A stretch of DNA of 64,000 bases, taken from NCBI RefSeq assembly GCF_020622355.1, contig NZ_WHVL01000003.1, positions 248,001 through 312,000 on the forward strand, written 5' to 3'. The notes under the pieces were generated by a model. It had not been told where the DNA came from. It did no database searches and saw only the letters and a list, made by a program, of their open reading frames with translations. The translations under genes were made by a program, and so were the position numbers. Source of the DNA: Vreelandella malpeensis. GTDB lineage: Bacteria > Pseudomonadota > Gammaproteobacteria > Pseudomonadales > Halomonadaceae. This document shows positions 37,487 to 45,614 of the stretch, in pieces. Position 1 is the first letter of the stretch; each line of letters starts with the position of its first letter.

Positions 37487-37519
37487 GAACAATATAATCA
37501 TTCTCATTTAATTCGTCAA
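37487..37519 (-). promoter_or_regulatory. Sigma-70 promoter with overlapping Fur box for the small RNA
   Basis: Minus strand: TTGACG (37519-37514), a 17-bp spacer and TATATT (37496-37491), each 5 of 6 to consensus. The Fur-like 19-mer at 37487-37505 (14 of 19 matches read on plus, with AATCATTCTC at its strong end) covers the -10 and the spacer. Predicted start of transcription is about 37484. Confidence 0.85.
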
Positions 37520-37552
37520 CACGAATGCGAATAGTTTTTATTTATTTTTTTC

Positions 37553-38470
37553 CTAGCCGCTCACCAGCTTCAGCCAGAACGGTAGGGTCAGCATGGCGAG
37601 CAAGGTCTGACCGGTGATGATCGCCGCCATCAGCTCCGCGTCGCCGCCGAGCTGGCGGGCAAGGATGTAGGCGGAGGTCGCGGTGGGGAGTGCGGCGAAC
37701 AGCAGCGCCACGTCGCGGCTCAGCGGGTCCAGCCCGAACGCCCAGGCGAGTGCCAGCACGATGACCGGCATCAGCGCGAGCTTGGCGACGTTGGTGGTCA
37801 GGGTGCCACGATCCAGGCGAAAAAGCGCCGCCGGGCGCAGCGCCACGCCGACCGCCACCAGCCCCAGCGGCAGCGCCGCGCGGCCGAGAAGATCAAAAGC
37901 GCTTTCGCTCCAGCCGGGCAGGCCGATGCCGGTCAGGTTCAGAAAGATCCCCGCCAGGCACGCCAGGATCAGGGGATTCTTGACCAGCGCCAGCACGCTC
38001 GAACGCAAGCTCGATGTCCCAAGCGTTCCCGCCTTGATGAAGCTTGCCACGCACAGCACGTTGACTACCGGCACCATCACCGCCACGGCTACCGCCGCCG
38101 TGGTCACGCCGAGCTCGCCGTGCAGAGCGCCGGCGCCAGCCACGCCCACGTAGGTGTTGAAGCGAATCGCCCCCTGGAACACGGAGGTGAACGCCGGCGA
38201 GGGCAGCGCCAGCCAGTCGCGCAGGCGCCACAGCAGCAGCGTGAGGATCGCAATGGCGCCCAGCAGCACGCCGGTCAACCGCCCCACCGGCACTTGGCTC
38301 ACGTCCGCCGTGGCCAGTGTCGCCACCAGCATGGCGGGAAACAGCACGAAGTAGATGAGCTTTTCCATCTGCGCCCAGAACTCGACGCTCGGCCAGCGCC
38401 GGTAGCCGATGGCTGCTCCCAGCAGAATCAGCAGGAAAAGCGGTCCCAGCGCCGCCGTGATGCTCTGCAT
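37553..38470 (-). CDS. AEC-family transporter (auxin efflux carrier-like)
   Basis: 305 residues, ten predicted membrane helices in two five-helix halves. The N-terminal half has GAAIGYRRWPSVEFWAQMEKLIYFVLFPAMLV and the second half starts LKNPLILACLAGIFLNLTGIGLP (family form VKNPLIIA). Family members export or import small carboxylates such as malate or auxin-like acids. Substrate unknown. No partner gene; the Fur-regulated small RNA promoter lies directly after its stop on the same strand, so read-through could reach the RNA terminator. Confidence 0.83.
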   Translation of the reverse strand: MQSITAALGPLFLLILLGAAIGYRRWPSVEFWAQMEKLIYFVLFPAMLVATLATADVSQVPVGRLTGVLLGAIAILTLLLWRLRDWLALPSPAFTSVFQGAIRFNTYVGVAGAGALHGELGVTTAAVAVAVMVPVVNVLCVASFIKAGTLGTSSLRSSVLALVKNPLILACLAGIFLNLTGIGLPGWSESAFDLLGRAALPLGLVAVGVALRPAALFRLDRGTLTTNVAKLALMPVIVLALAWAFGLDPLSRDVALLFAALPTATSAYILARQLGGDAELMAAIITGQTLLAMLTLPFWLKLVSG

Positions 38471-38597
38471 GGCAATTCCTTGTTATCGTGAGCTCGCCCG
38501 AAGGCCCCATGCGACATCCTGGCCTGCCCGGCCGGGTCGCGTTTGCTGCTACCATGCGGCTATCTTTCGCCGCCTGGCCGTGCAGGACCATTCTGCC

Positions 38598-39098
38598 ATG
38601 AAAAAAACCACGTCTTCGGGATACTTTCTGGGTTTTCCGCTGCTCAACGTGCTCATCCTGATCACGGCCATAGCGCTGATGGTGTGCCTGGGTTATGGGC
38701 TGAACAGCTGGTTGCGCGGCGAGGAGAACATCCGCTGGGTCGCGCCCGACCCCGGCTGCGACTTGCACGCAGCCACCTGCCACGCCTCGCTCGGCGACGC
38801 GGGTTTCACGTTCAGCGTGGATGCCGATGGCGCCATCGAGGCGCTCACCGCGCTGCCGCTGGAGGTCAAGGTGGAAGGTGTGGAGGCGAGCCAGGTCAGC
38901 GTCGAGTTCGTCGGCCGCGACATGGAGATGGGACTTCATCGCTTCACCCTGGTGGCCACCGCGCCGGGGCATTTCAACGGACAGGGTCAGGTCGGCCTGT
39001 GCACTCAGCGCGTCATGCCCTGGCGCGCCCGTGTCATACTGAGTACGCCTGAGGGTAAAATCGGCAGCTGGTTCGATTTCGACGTTACCCGGAGTTAA
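38598..39098 (+). CDS. FixH-like single-span membrane protein, partner of Sco
   Basis: 166 residues from the ATG at 38598. One N-terminal membrane helix (about 14-36, LLNVLILITAIALMVCLGYGL) and a periplasmic beta-rich domain. The C-terminal part (GLHRFTLVATAPGHFNGQGQVGLCTQRVMPWRARVIL) resembles FixH/YtkA-type domains linked to copper oxidase assembly. The domain carries Cys residues at CDLHAATC and LCTQ. The sco gene begins 3 bp after its stop, so the two are one operon. A role in copper delivery to a terminal oxidase is inferred. Confidence 0.65.
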   Translation: MKKTTSSGYFLGFPLLNVLILITAIALMVCLGYGLNSWLRGEENIRWVAPDPGCDLHAATCHASLGDAGFTFSVDADGAIEALTALPLEVKVEGVEASQVSVEFVGRDMEMGLHRFTLVATAPGHFNGQGQVGLCTQRVMPWRARVILSTPEGKIGSWFDFDVTRS

Positions 39099-39101
39099 TC
39101 A

Positions 39102-39716
39102 ATGCAAGCATCGCTCGACAAGCGCTGGCCCTTGAAGGTAGGCGCGCTGCTGGGACTACTGGTCGCCCTGGCCGCCCTGGCGTTTCACTTATGGCATTCG
39201 GGCAAGCGCGACGAGAGCGTTCAGGGCGGCCCGATCAGCATGGCCTCCACCCAAGGCGCCTTCTCGCTTTCCCAGCTGGAGGAGGACCAGTTGGCCGTGA
39301 TCTCGTTCGGCTATACCTCCTGCCCCGACGTGTGCCCGATCACCCAGGCCGTCAAGCGCCAGGCGCTTTCCCAGCTGGATGACGCGCAGCGCACGCGAGT
39401 GGTGCCGGTGATGATCACGGTGGATCTCGAGCGCGATACCCTGGCGCGCATGCGCGAGTACATGGAAGCCTTCGGCAGCGAGTTCGTGGGTCTGGTGGGA
39501 ACCCCGGGCGAGCTTGCCGACGTCACCGAGCGTTACGGCGTGGCGTGGCAGCGCACCGAGGCGGAAGACTCGCGGATGCAATACACGGTGGATCACACCT
39601 CGGCGCTCTACGTGGTTGACCGGGAAGGCGAGATTCTCGAGCAGGTGCTCTACTCGCCCACCCCGGCCGCGCTGGTGTCGACCCTCGACCGAGAGCTCGC
39701 CCGCCGCGAAGGGTGA
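39102..39716 (+). CDS. SCO1/SenC copper chaperone
   Basis: 204 residues with an N-terminal membrane anchor (about 10-30, VGALLGLLVALAALAFHLW). The periplasmic thioredoxin-like domain has the copper-binding CPDVCP motif (near residue 75) and the matching His in DHTSALYVVD. Sco proteins deliver copper to the CuA site of cytochrome c oxidase or handle thiol redox for it. It is preceded by the FixH-like gene. No oxidase subunit genes are in the window. Confidence 0.92.
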   Translation: MQASLDKRWPLKVGALLGLLVALAALAFHLWHSGKRDESVQGGPISMASTQGAFSLSQLEEDQLAVISFGYTSCPDVCPITQAVKRQALSQLDDAQRTRVVPVMITVDLERDTLARMREYMEAFGSEFVGLVGTPGELADVTERYGVAWQRTEAEDSRMQYTVDHTSALYVVDREGEILEQVLYSPTPAALVSTLDRELARREG

Positions 39717-39725
39717 CGCATCGGC

Positions 39726-40766
39726 TCAGTCCCCGGGTGTTTCGAGCCGGTCGAGCATGGCCATCAGCGCGCGGGCCTGGACGCCGTCACGAGTATCGTG
39801 ATGCGGGTTGGGCTGCCAGGCGCTTTCGGCGAACCCCCACCAGTCCCAGCACCCTTGCGGGTTGGCGAGGCTTGCCTGGGCCTGAGGGTAGAGCACGAGC
39901 TGGGCGTGCTCGGCGGCCCAGCGGTTGAGGCCGCTGTAGCGCACGAACACGTCACCGATGTCGTTCGCGCTCATCTGGCAACCGTGCAGCGCGAGCGTCA
40001 CCGGGCAGGGCTGGTCGCGACACTGCTCGGGCACGAACAGATAGCCAGTGTCGGCCAGCCCCTTCACGGCGAACTCGGCCTGGTCAAAGGGCACGAGCGC
40101 TCCCTCCGAAGGCGCCGATGGGCGCTCCGGATAGAGCCAATCGAGCATCTCACCGGCCATGTCGTCATCGCAAGCGAGCATGTAGCTGCCCCCGCCCTGG
40201 CGACAGCCGCCCAGGGCGTAGGGGCCAAGGCTCTCCTCGTCGTCCAGGCGCACGGGCCAGCCGTGGCCGTGCGCGGCGGAGGTGAAGCGAACCGCCTCCC
40301 GATCCACCCAGTGTCGCCACTGCCGGGCTGCCAGTGCGCCGAGCTCCGGCGAGACGACCTCGTCGCCATCGCCGTGACGAACGTAAACCCGCACGCTTTC
40401 CAGCGCCGCTTCGTCACCGGCAAGCCCCTGGGTCCGGTAGCTCGCCAACCGTTCGTCGAGCGTCTCGAGGGAAGGAAGACCCTGGCGCGTGCTCATGCAT
40501 TGGCGCAGCGCCAGACTCAGCGCCCCCTGGGCGCAGCCCCAGGGGCCGGCGGCCACCAGCCCGAGCCCGGTGAAGCGCTCGGGCCAGGCCACGGCGAGCT
40601 GGGCTGCCATGTAGCCTCCGGAGGAGACGCCGACCACGCTCGCTTCTTGGGCGGCGCCCAGGGCCGGCAGCGCGGGCGTCTCGGCGAAGGCATCTGCGCT
40701 ACCCAGCAACAAAAGCGCCGCTATCAAGCGGCGCAGGGTGAAGGCTGGGCGCAAGGCCGTGATCAC
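39726..40766 (-). CDS. Exported poly(3-hydroxybutyrate) depolymerase-like esterase
   Basis: 346 residues from the GTG at 40766, which overlaps the FKBP stop (GTGA). Signal peptide cleaved near FAETP (residue about 28). Lipase box GVSSG with the nucleophile Ser near residue 48, an Asp in VRHGDGDEVV, and the late segment PCPVTLALHGCQMSANDIG typical of PHB depolymerase-like hydrolases. Several Cys suggest disulfides. It may degrade external polyhydroxybutyrate or another polyester; the active polymer cannot be deduced. It is translated right after a periplasmic prolyl isomerase. Confidence 0.78.
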   Translation of the reverse strand: MITALRPAFTLRRLIAALLLLGSADAFAETPALPALGAAQEASVVGVSSGGYMAAQLAVAWPERFTGLGLVAAGPWGCAQGALSLALRQCMSTRQGLPSLETLDERLASYRTQGLAGDEAALESVRVYVRHGDGDEVVSPELGALAARQWRHWVDREAVRFTSAAHGHGWPVRLDDEESLGPYALGGCRQGGGSYMLACDDDMAGEMLDWLYPERPSAPSEGALVPFDQAEFAVKGLADTGYLFVPEQCRDQPCPVTLALHGCQMSANDIGDVFVRYSGLNRWAAEHAQLVLYPQAQASLANPQGCWDWWGFAESAWQPNPHHDTRDGVQARALMAMLDRLETPGD

Positions 40767-41473
40767 TCGATACCCAGAAGCTCGACCCGGAAGGTGAGCA
40801 TTTCGTTGGGGCCGATCGGGCCCTGGCCGTTTTCGCCGTAGGCGAGCTCGGAAGGGATGTAGATCATCCAGCTGTCGCCGACGCTCATCATCTGCAGCGC
40901 CTCCTGCCAGCCTTCGATCACCTGGTTGACCTGGAAGGTGACCGACTCGCCGCGCTCGAAGGAGCTGTCGAACACGGTGCCGTCGAGCAGCATGCCTTCG
41001 TAGTTCACCTCGACGGTGTCCTCCGGCCCCGGTGAGGTCTCGCCGTCGCCGGACTCGAGCACCTCGTACTGCAGCCCCGATTCGGTGACCTCCACGCCTT
41101 CACGTTCAGCGTTCTCCTCGAGGTAGGCCTCGCCCTCTTCCTTGTTCATCTCGGCGATCTCGGCGGCCTGCTCTTCACGCTCCTGCATGGAGCGCTGCTG
41201 GAAGGCGACAAGCGTCTCCATCATCTCCTCTTCGCTCAGGGCCAGCTCGTTGCCCTCGAACACGTCGCGCATGCCCTCGGAGAAGGTGTCGATGTCGAGA
41301 TCCTCGACGTCGGCCTGCATGCTCTCGCCCAAGGTCACGCCGAGGCTGTAGGCCAGGCGCTGCTCGTCGGTTTCCGGCTGAGCGGCGGCGAACGGCGCTG
41401 CCAGTAGAAGGCCGGTGAGCGCCGCAGTTTTGAACAGGGTGGTCTTCGAGGTGTGCGTAACCAGTGCTTTCAT
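40763..41473 (-). CDS. FKBP-type peptidyl-prolyl isomerase (FkpA/Mip-like)
   Basis: 236 residues with a signal peptide cleaved near AAAQPE. An N-terminal helical dimerisation domain (about 35-135, extremely rich in Glu) is joined to a C-terminal FKBP domain (about 140-235: VEVNYEGMLLDGTVFDSSFERG, VIEGWQEALQMMSVGD and YIPSELAYGENG with the expected pocket residues). It assists folding of exported proteins. The strong acidity of the mature chain fits a halophile. A downstream esterase gene overlaps its stop codon by 4 bp. Confidence 0.9.
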   Translation of the reverse strand: MKALVTHTSKTTLFKTAALTGLLLAAPFAAAQPETDEQRLAYSLGVTLGESMQADVEDLDIDTFSEGMRDVFEGNELALSEEEMMETLVAFQQRSMQEREEQAAEIAEMNKEEGEAYLEENAEREGVEVTESGLQYEVLESGDGETSPGPEDTVEVNYEGMLLDGTVFDSSFERGESVTFQVNQVIEGWQEALQMMSVGDSWMIYIPSELAYGENGQGPIGPNEMLTFRVELLGIE

Positions 41474-41526
41474 GTTGAAACCTTTATCAAGGACGCTTCG
41501 CGCCGACGGGTTGAGTCGCTGTTCAC

Positions 41527-41555
41527 GTTATAGCATTTAGTGACGCTAATGCTAG
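41527..41555 (-). promoter_or_regulatory. Inverted repeat and candidate promoter of the FKBP gene
   Basis: TAGCATT (41531-41537) and AATGCTA (41548-41554), perfect 7-bp arms, 10-bp spacer. On the minus strand it spans a weak -35 (CTAGCA, 41555-41550) and a good -10 (TATAAC, 41532-41527) with 17-bp spacing. The repeat may be an operator. The rest of the 41474-41696 gap holds only a terminator hairpin. Confidence 0.5.
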
Positions 41556-41657
41556 GACCATCTTTCGGGTCAAAGGTTTAGCGCTATGCCACCAGTGTAG
41601 GACAAAGCGACGCTCCCGCGACCCGCTGTGAAACGCTGCCCCTCAGGGCGCCAGTCG

Positions 41658-41692
41658 GAAAGCGCAGACGCACAGCCGTCGTCTGCGCTTTC
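41658..41692 (-). terminator. Hairpin after the TRAP operon
   Basis: GAAAGCGCAGACG (41658-41670) pairs with CGTCTGCGCTTTC (41680-41692), perfect 13 bp, loop 9 nt. It starts 5 bp after the dctM stop (41697). It lacks a long T run but is the only hairpin at this operon end. Confidence 0.7.
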
Positions 41693-41696
41693 ATGG

Positions 41697-42980
41697 CTAG
41701 CGAAACGCCACGTCGCGCAGAAACAGCGCGATCTGCGGGAACATGATCAGAAGCGCCGCGACCAGAATCAAGATCAAGATGAACGGCGGCGTTCCCTTGA
41801 TCACGTCCCAGTAGGGACGCTTGAAGATCGCGATGGCGGTGAAGATATCGCAGCCGAACGGCGGTGTCGCCGAACCGATCGCCACCTGCAGGGTGATCAG
41901 GATGCCCACCAGCACCGGATCGAGGCCGGTGGCGGCCACGGCCGGGGCGAAGATCGGGGTCAGCACCAGGATCACGACGATCGGGTCGACGAACATGCAG
42001 GCGATGAAGAACGACACGCAGATCGCGATCAGAACGCCGGTGGGGCCGGCCTCGTTGACGCCCACGGCTTCAAGGATGGTCTGGGGAATCTGGGCGAAGG
42101 AGATGATCCAGGAGAAGCTGTTGCCCACCGCCACCAGAATGAACACCACCGCCGTGATCAAGCCGGTCGACTTGGCGATGGCGTAGATATCGCCCATCTT
42201 CAGCGAACGAAACACCACGAATTCCAGCAGCACCGCATAGAGCACGCAGGCCGCCGCCGCCTCGGTAGGGCTGAATACGCCGCCATAGATACCGCCGACG
42301 ATGAGGACCGGAAAGCCCAGCGGCCAGAGCGCATCCTTCACCGCCGCCGCCCGGGCCTTCCAGCTCGAGCGCGGCTCCGTCGGCACGTCCTTGATGATGG
42401 CATAGGCAATGCAGTAGGCCGAGAACAGCACCAGGATCAGAAGCCCCGGCCCGATCCCCGCGATGAAGAGTTCGCCAATGGAGGTACCGGAAATGACCCC
42501 GTAGATGATCATTCCGATGCTCGGCGGGATCAAAAACGCGATGTCGCTTGCGTTGATGATCAAGGCCAGCGTGAAGGAGTCGGAGTAGCCCGCCTTGAGC
42601 ATCTTGGGTCGCAGCGGCGAGCCCACCGCCACCACCGTGGCCTGAGTGGAGCCGGAGACAGCACCGAACAGGGTACAGGAGGCGGCGGTGCTCACCGCAA
42701 GTCCGCCCTTGATGTGGCCGATGAAGGCCATGACCATGTCAATCAAGCGATTGGCGGACTGGCCCCGGGTCATGATGTCGGCGGCGAGGATGAACATTGG
42801 CACGGCGATCAGCGAGGCGGGACGAATGCCCGCCATCATCTGCTGGATCAGCGTGTCCATCTGGCCGAAGCCGTTGAACATCATGTAAAAACCGATGATC
42901 GCCGCAGTGATCAACGGGATCATCATGGGAAAGCCCAGCAAGAGCAGGGCGATCATGGTCACTACCATTATCGTCGTCAT
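41697..42980 (-). CDS. dctM: TRAP transporter large permease (DctM family)
   Basis: 427 residues, about twelve membrane helices, the transport subunit of a Na+-driven TRAP system. Typical segments: LIQQMMAGIRPASLIAVPMFILAADIM, STAASCTLFGAVSGSTQATVVAVG (with the substrate/Na+ hairpin), FLIPPSIGMIIYGVISGTSIGELFIAG and GSATPPFGCDIF. It is third in the operon dctP-dctQ-dctM and is followed by a hairpin. It should import a carboxylate or related solute defined by DctP. Confidence 0.93.
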   Translation of the reverse strand: MTTIMVVTMIALLLLGFPMMIPLITAAIIGFYMMFNGFGQMDTLIQQMMAGIRPASLIAVPMFILAADIMTRGQSANRLIDMVMAFIGHIKGGLAVSTAASCTLFGAVSGSTQATVVAVGSPLRPKMLKAGYSDSFTLALIINASDIAFLIPPSIGMIIYGVISGTSIGELFIAGIGPGLLILVLFSAYCIAYAIIKDVPTEPRSSWKARAAAVKDALWPLGFPVLIVGGIYGGVFSPTEAAAACVLYAVLLEFVVFRSLKMGDIYAIAKSTGLITAVVFILVAVGNSFSWIISFAQIPQTILEAVGVNEAGPTGVLIAICVSFFIACMFVDPIVVILVLTPIFAPAVAATGLDPVLVGILITLQVAIGSATPPFGCDIFTAIAIFKRPYWDVIKGTPPFILILILVAALLIMFPQIALFLRDVAFR

Positions 42981-43009
42981 AGTGTTCCCCTAAGCGTACG
43001 ATGCCCTTG

Positions 43010-43588
43010 TCAGACTTCTGTATTGGTCTCTTTGTAGCCATCGACCACGCCGGTCGAGAGATACACCTTGCGACTGGTGAGGTTCTTAACCGCCGTGAGC
43101 AGGTACTGCAGGGCGGTGATGAAAAACCCCATCGGGACCCAGACGTAGATCATCCAGACCGGAAGGCTCAGCGCCGGCAGCACCCGCCCCTTGCCGTAGA
43201 GGTCCTGGATGTAGACCACCGAGTAGTAGAGCAGAAAGAACATCACCAGCGAGGTGAACAGCGAGATGAAGACCATCAGCGCGCGGCGTCCGCCCATCGG
43301 CAGCGCGTCGTAGATCGCCGACATGCGGATGTGACGACCGTGCCGGGCGGCATAGCCGATGCCGGCGAAGGTGATCATGATGATCAGGATGCGGTTGAGC
43401 TCGCCCGAGAACATGATGCTGTTCCCGAACACGAAGCGGGCGATGACGTTGATGACCGTATTCAACGCCATTAGCAAAACCCCCAGTGCCAGAATCACTG
43501 ATTCGATTTTGCTAATTGCGGTGTCGATCACGCCGAGCACACCCGGAAGCCCCGAGTGGTAGTTGATCTCTGATTCGTCTTCAGTCAT
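43010..43588 (-). CDS. dctQ: TRAP transporter small permease (DctQ family)
   Basis: 192 residues from the ATG at 43588, which follows GGAGA by 8 nt; upstream starts are unsupported. Four membrane helices ([47 protein letters not shown] and two more) in the DctQ pattern, with the conserved GxxxAxRxxxHIRM-like loop. It anchors and supports the large permease. A hairpin between this gene and dctP probably lowers permease expression relative to the binding protein. Confidence 0.9.
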   Translation of the reverse strand: MTEDESEINYHSGLPGVLGVIDTAISKIESVILALGVLLMALNTVINVIARFVFGNSIMFSGELNRILIIMITFAGIGYAARHGRHIRMSAIYDALPMGGRRALMVFISLFTSLVMFFLLYYSVVYIQDLYGKGRVLPALSLPVWMIYVWVPMGFFITALQYLLTAVKNLTSRKVYLSTGVVDGYKETNTEV

Positions 43589-43684
43589 GAAGAGCGTCTC
43601 CTTGAGCGCCTCTCGCCCCATGATGCGGGCAAGAGGATGGCCTTGAGCCGGTTGGCGAGAAAAGTACCGTCGTACTTCACGCAA

Positions 43685-43708
43685 AAGGGGCAGCCGTGGC
43701 TGCCCCTT
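43685..43708 (-). terminator. Attenuating hairpin between dctP and dctQ
   Basis: AAGGGGCAGCC (43685-43695) pairs with GGCTGCCCCTT (43698-43708), 11 bp, 2-nt gap in the minimal loop. On the minus strand it is followed by TTTGCG, a weak tail. Such partial terminators after binding-protein genes are common. Confidence 0.75.
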
Positions 43709-43794
43709 GCGTCACGCGCGGCTTGCCGCGCGATACGTTACCGCCGCCGAATGCTTGAAACGATAGACATCGTCATGAACGGCGCGACGCATGC

Positions 43795-44856
43795 TTACTC
43801 GTTGGTCACGTTGGCAAGGTCTTCCTTGAACAGCTCCAGAAGCTCGGCACCGCGCTCGCCGGTCATCTCCAGGAACCGCTCCTCCACTTGCGGCGCGCGC
43901 TCGCGGAAGGCTTCGATCTGCTCTTCGTCGAGGCGCGTCACGGTCACCTCGTCGGACGCTTCCTGGATCTTCTCGAGCGACTCCTCGGCAAGCCCTTGGA
44001 TGTGCTCCATGGTGTGCGCGTAGGCGGCTTCGGTGGCATCTTGAACCAGCTGCTGGTCCTCTTCCGAGAGGCCGTCATAGAAGTCCTGGTTAGCCATCAT
44101 CGCGGTGGTGAACCAGCCATGCCCGGTGAAGGTCAGGTGCGGCGAGACCTCGTAGAGACCACCGGACTCGATCCAGAAGATCGGGTTCTCCTGACCGTCG
44201 AGGATACCGGTCTGCAGGCCCCCGTACACCTCGCCCCAAGGCAGCGGCGTGGGCGTCGCCCCGAACGCGCTGTAGGTCTCAGAGAGCAGCGGGTTGGTCA
44301 TGGTGCGGATCTTCTTGTTGCGCATGTCCTCCGGCGAGCTGATCGGCTCGTCGGTGGTGATGACCATTTCGCCTTCAGGATACATCTTGAGAAGCTCGAG
44401 GCCCTGCTCGGCGTAGAGCTCCGGGAACATCTCGTTGATCGCCCGGCTCTCGTCGAAGAAATTCAGGACGGTCTGCTCGTCGGTGGGCAGCAGATAGGGA
44501 ATGAAGAAGATCTGGGCTTCGGGAATCAAGGCGCCGGTAAAGCCGGGCGACTGGTTGACGAACTGGAGGATGCCGTTTTGCGTCTGCTCCATGATGTCGT
44601 CGGACTCGCCCAGCTCACCGAAGCGGTAGACCTGGACGGTATGATCGGAGTTCTCTTCGATATAGTTTTTGAACTCCTGGGCGAAGACATCTTGGACGTC
44701 GTCTTCGTACTCCTCGTGGGCGTAGCGCCAGTTGTCCGCCTGTGCAGTGGCACTCAGACCGAACAGCAGCGCGCCGACGCTTGCGGTAGTCAGGAGTTTG
44801 GAAGCGACCGAACGGGTCGACAGAGATTGTGTCAACTGAGTCTTGCTTGCCTTCAT
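43795..44856 (-). CDS. dctP: TRAP transporter substrate-binding protein (DctP family)
   Basis: 353 residues from the ATG at 44856, behind AGGGGAA. A long signal peptide ends near ATAQADNW. DctP fold with YRFGELGESDDIMEQTQNGILQF (N-lobe), the carboxylate-binding Arg region NKKIRTMTNPLLSETYSAFGATPTPLPWGEVYGGLQTGILDGQENP, and a long C-terminal helix. The chain is very acidic, fitting a halophile. First gene of the TRAP operon. The Arg suggests a carboxylate ligand, but which one cannot be read. Confidence 0.92.
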   Translation of the reverse strand: MKASKTQLTQSLSTRSVASKLLTTASVGALLFGLSATAQADNWRYAHEEYEDDVQDVFAQEFKNYIEENSDHTVQVYRFGELGESDDIMEQTQNGILQFVNQSPGFTGALIPEAQIFFIPYLLPTDEQTVLNFFDESRAINEMFPELYAEQGLELLKMYPEGEMVITTDEPISSPEDMRNKKIRTMTNPLLSETYSAFGATPTPLPWGEVYGGLQTGILDGQENPIFWIESGGLYEVSPHLTFTGHGWFTTAMMANQDFYDGLSEEDQQLVQDATEAAYAHTMEHIQGLAEESLEKIQEASDEVTVTRLDEEQIEAFRERAPQVEERFLEMTGERGAELLELFKEDLANVTNE

Positions 44857-45015
44857 GCAGTGTTCCCCTTGAAGTGGTAAGCGCGTCATGAAAGTGCGCG
44901 ATCATCTAGTTTTGTATAACGCCTGGCACTCGATCGAAGCCTTACCGGCTAGGTTTGAAAACGGGTACGCTCGGCTTGAAAGCCACGCGTTATTCAAAAA
45001 TAGCTTATCTCGAGG

Positions 45016-45585
45016 CTAGCGCGCTGGATCGGCAGGGTCAAGGCGGCTTCCCAAGACACCCCAGGCGTTTTCAAGGCGCGCACGACGGCTGACGTCAAAA
45101 GAATAAAAACCATCAATCCGTATTGAAAAAACCTGATTCTGCAACCAAAAAGCAGCCTCCAGTCGCGTTCCAGGCCTTTTTCTCAAGCGGTTCACTGCGT
45201 CGTTCGAGGTTTCGGCGAAGGCCTGCCAGGCAGCGAGATTTTCTTTTTCGGCGGCGAGTTCGGCACGCTTGATCATCTCCCGCAGCGCGGCGATCGAGGG
45301 GCTGGACGCCGCCTGTCGCTTCAATTCACGGCGCAGCGAGCGAAGCGGAAAAGTCACCTCGCGCTGCCAGGCCTCACGCTGCGGGCGCTGCCGCTCCACC
45401 GCCTGGCGGCAGGCCTCGAGCCCATGGTGATAGAGCCAGGCGTGAAACAACAGCTCGCAGACATCGACGCCCGCCTCGTCCTGCAGCATCAGGCAGGCAG
45501 TGGCGACCTGTTCGTCGGCGTAGAACGCGCAGGCAAAATCCCAGAGCGGTGCCTGCTGCAAGCGCTGCGATCGGTTAGAATCCAT
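45016..45585 (-). CDS. TIGR02444 family protein
   Basis: 189 residues from the ATG at 45585, which follows AAGGTGA. The conserved N-terminal block LWDFACAFYADEQVATACLMLQDEAGVDVCELLFHAWLYHHG defines this small gammaproteobacterial family. The rest is helical and basic (RSLRRELKRQ, EMIKRAELAAEKENLAAW). Function unknown. It is divergent from the yheS-type ABC-F gene with only 29 bp between start codons, an arrangement I recall as frequent in Pseudomonas relatives. Confidence 0.78.
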   Translation of the reverse strand: MDSNRSQRLQQAPLWDFACAFYADEQVATACLMLQDEAGVDVCELLFHAWLYHHGLEACRQAVERQRPQREAWQREVTFPLRSLRRELKRQAASSPSIAALREMIKRAELAAEKENLAAWQAFAETSNDAVNRLRKRPGTRLEAAFWLQNQVFSIRIDGFYSFDVSRRARLENAWGVLGSRLDPADPAR

Positions 45586-45614
45586 CGTCACCTTCGCCTC
45601 ATTTCGGAGAAAGC

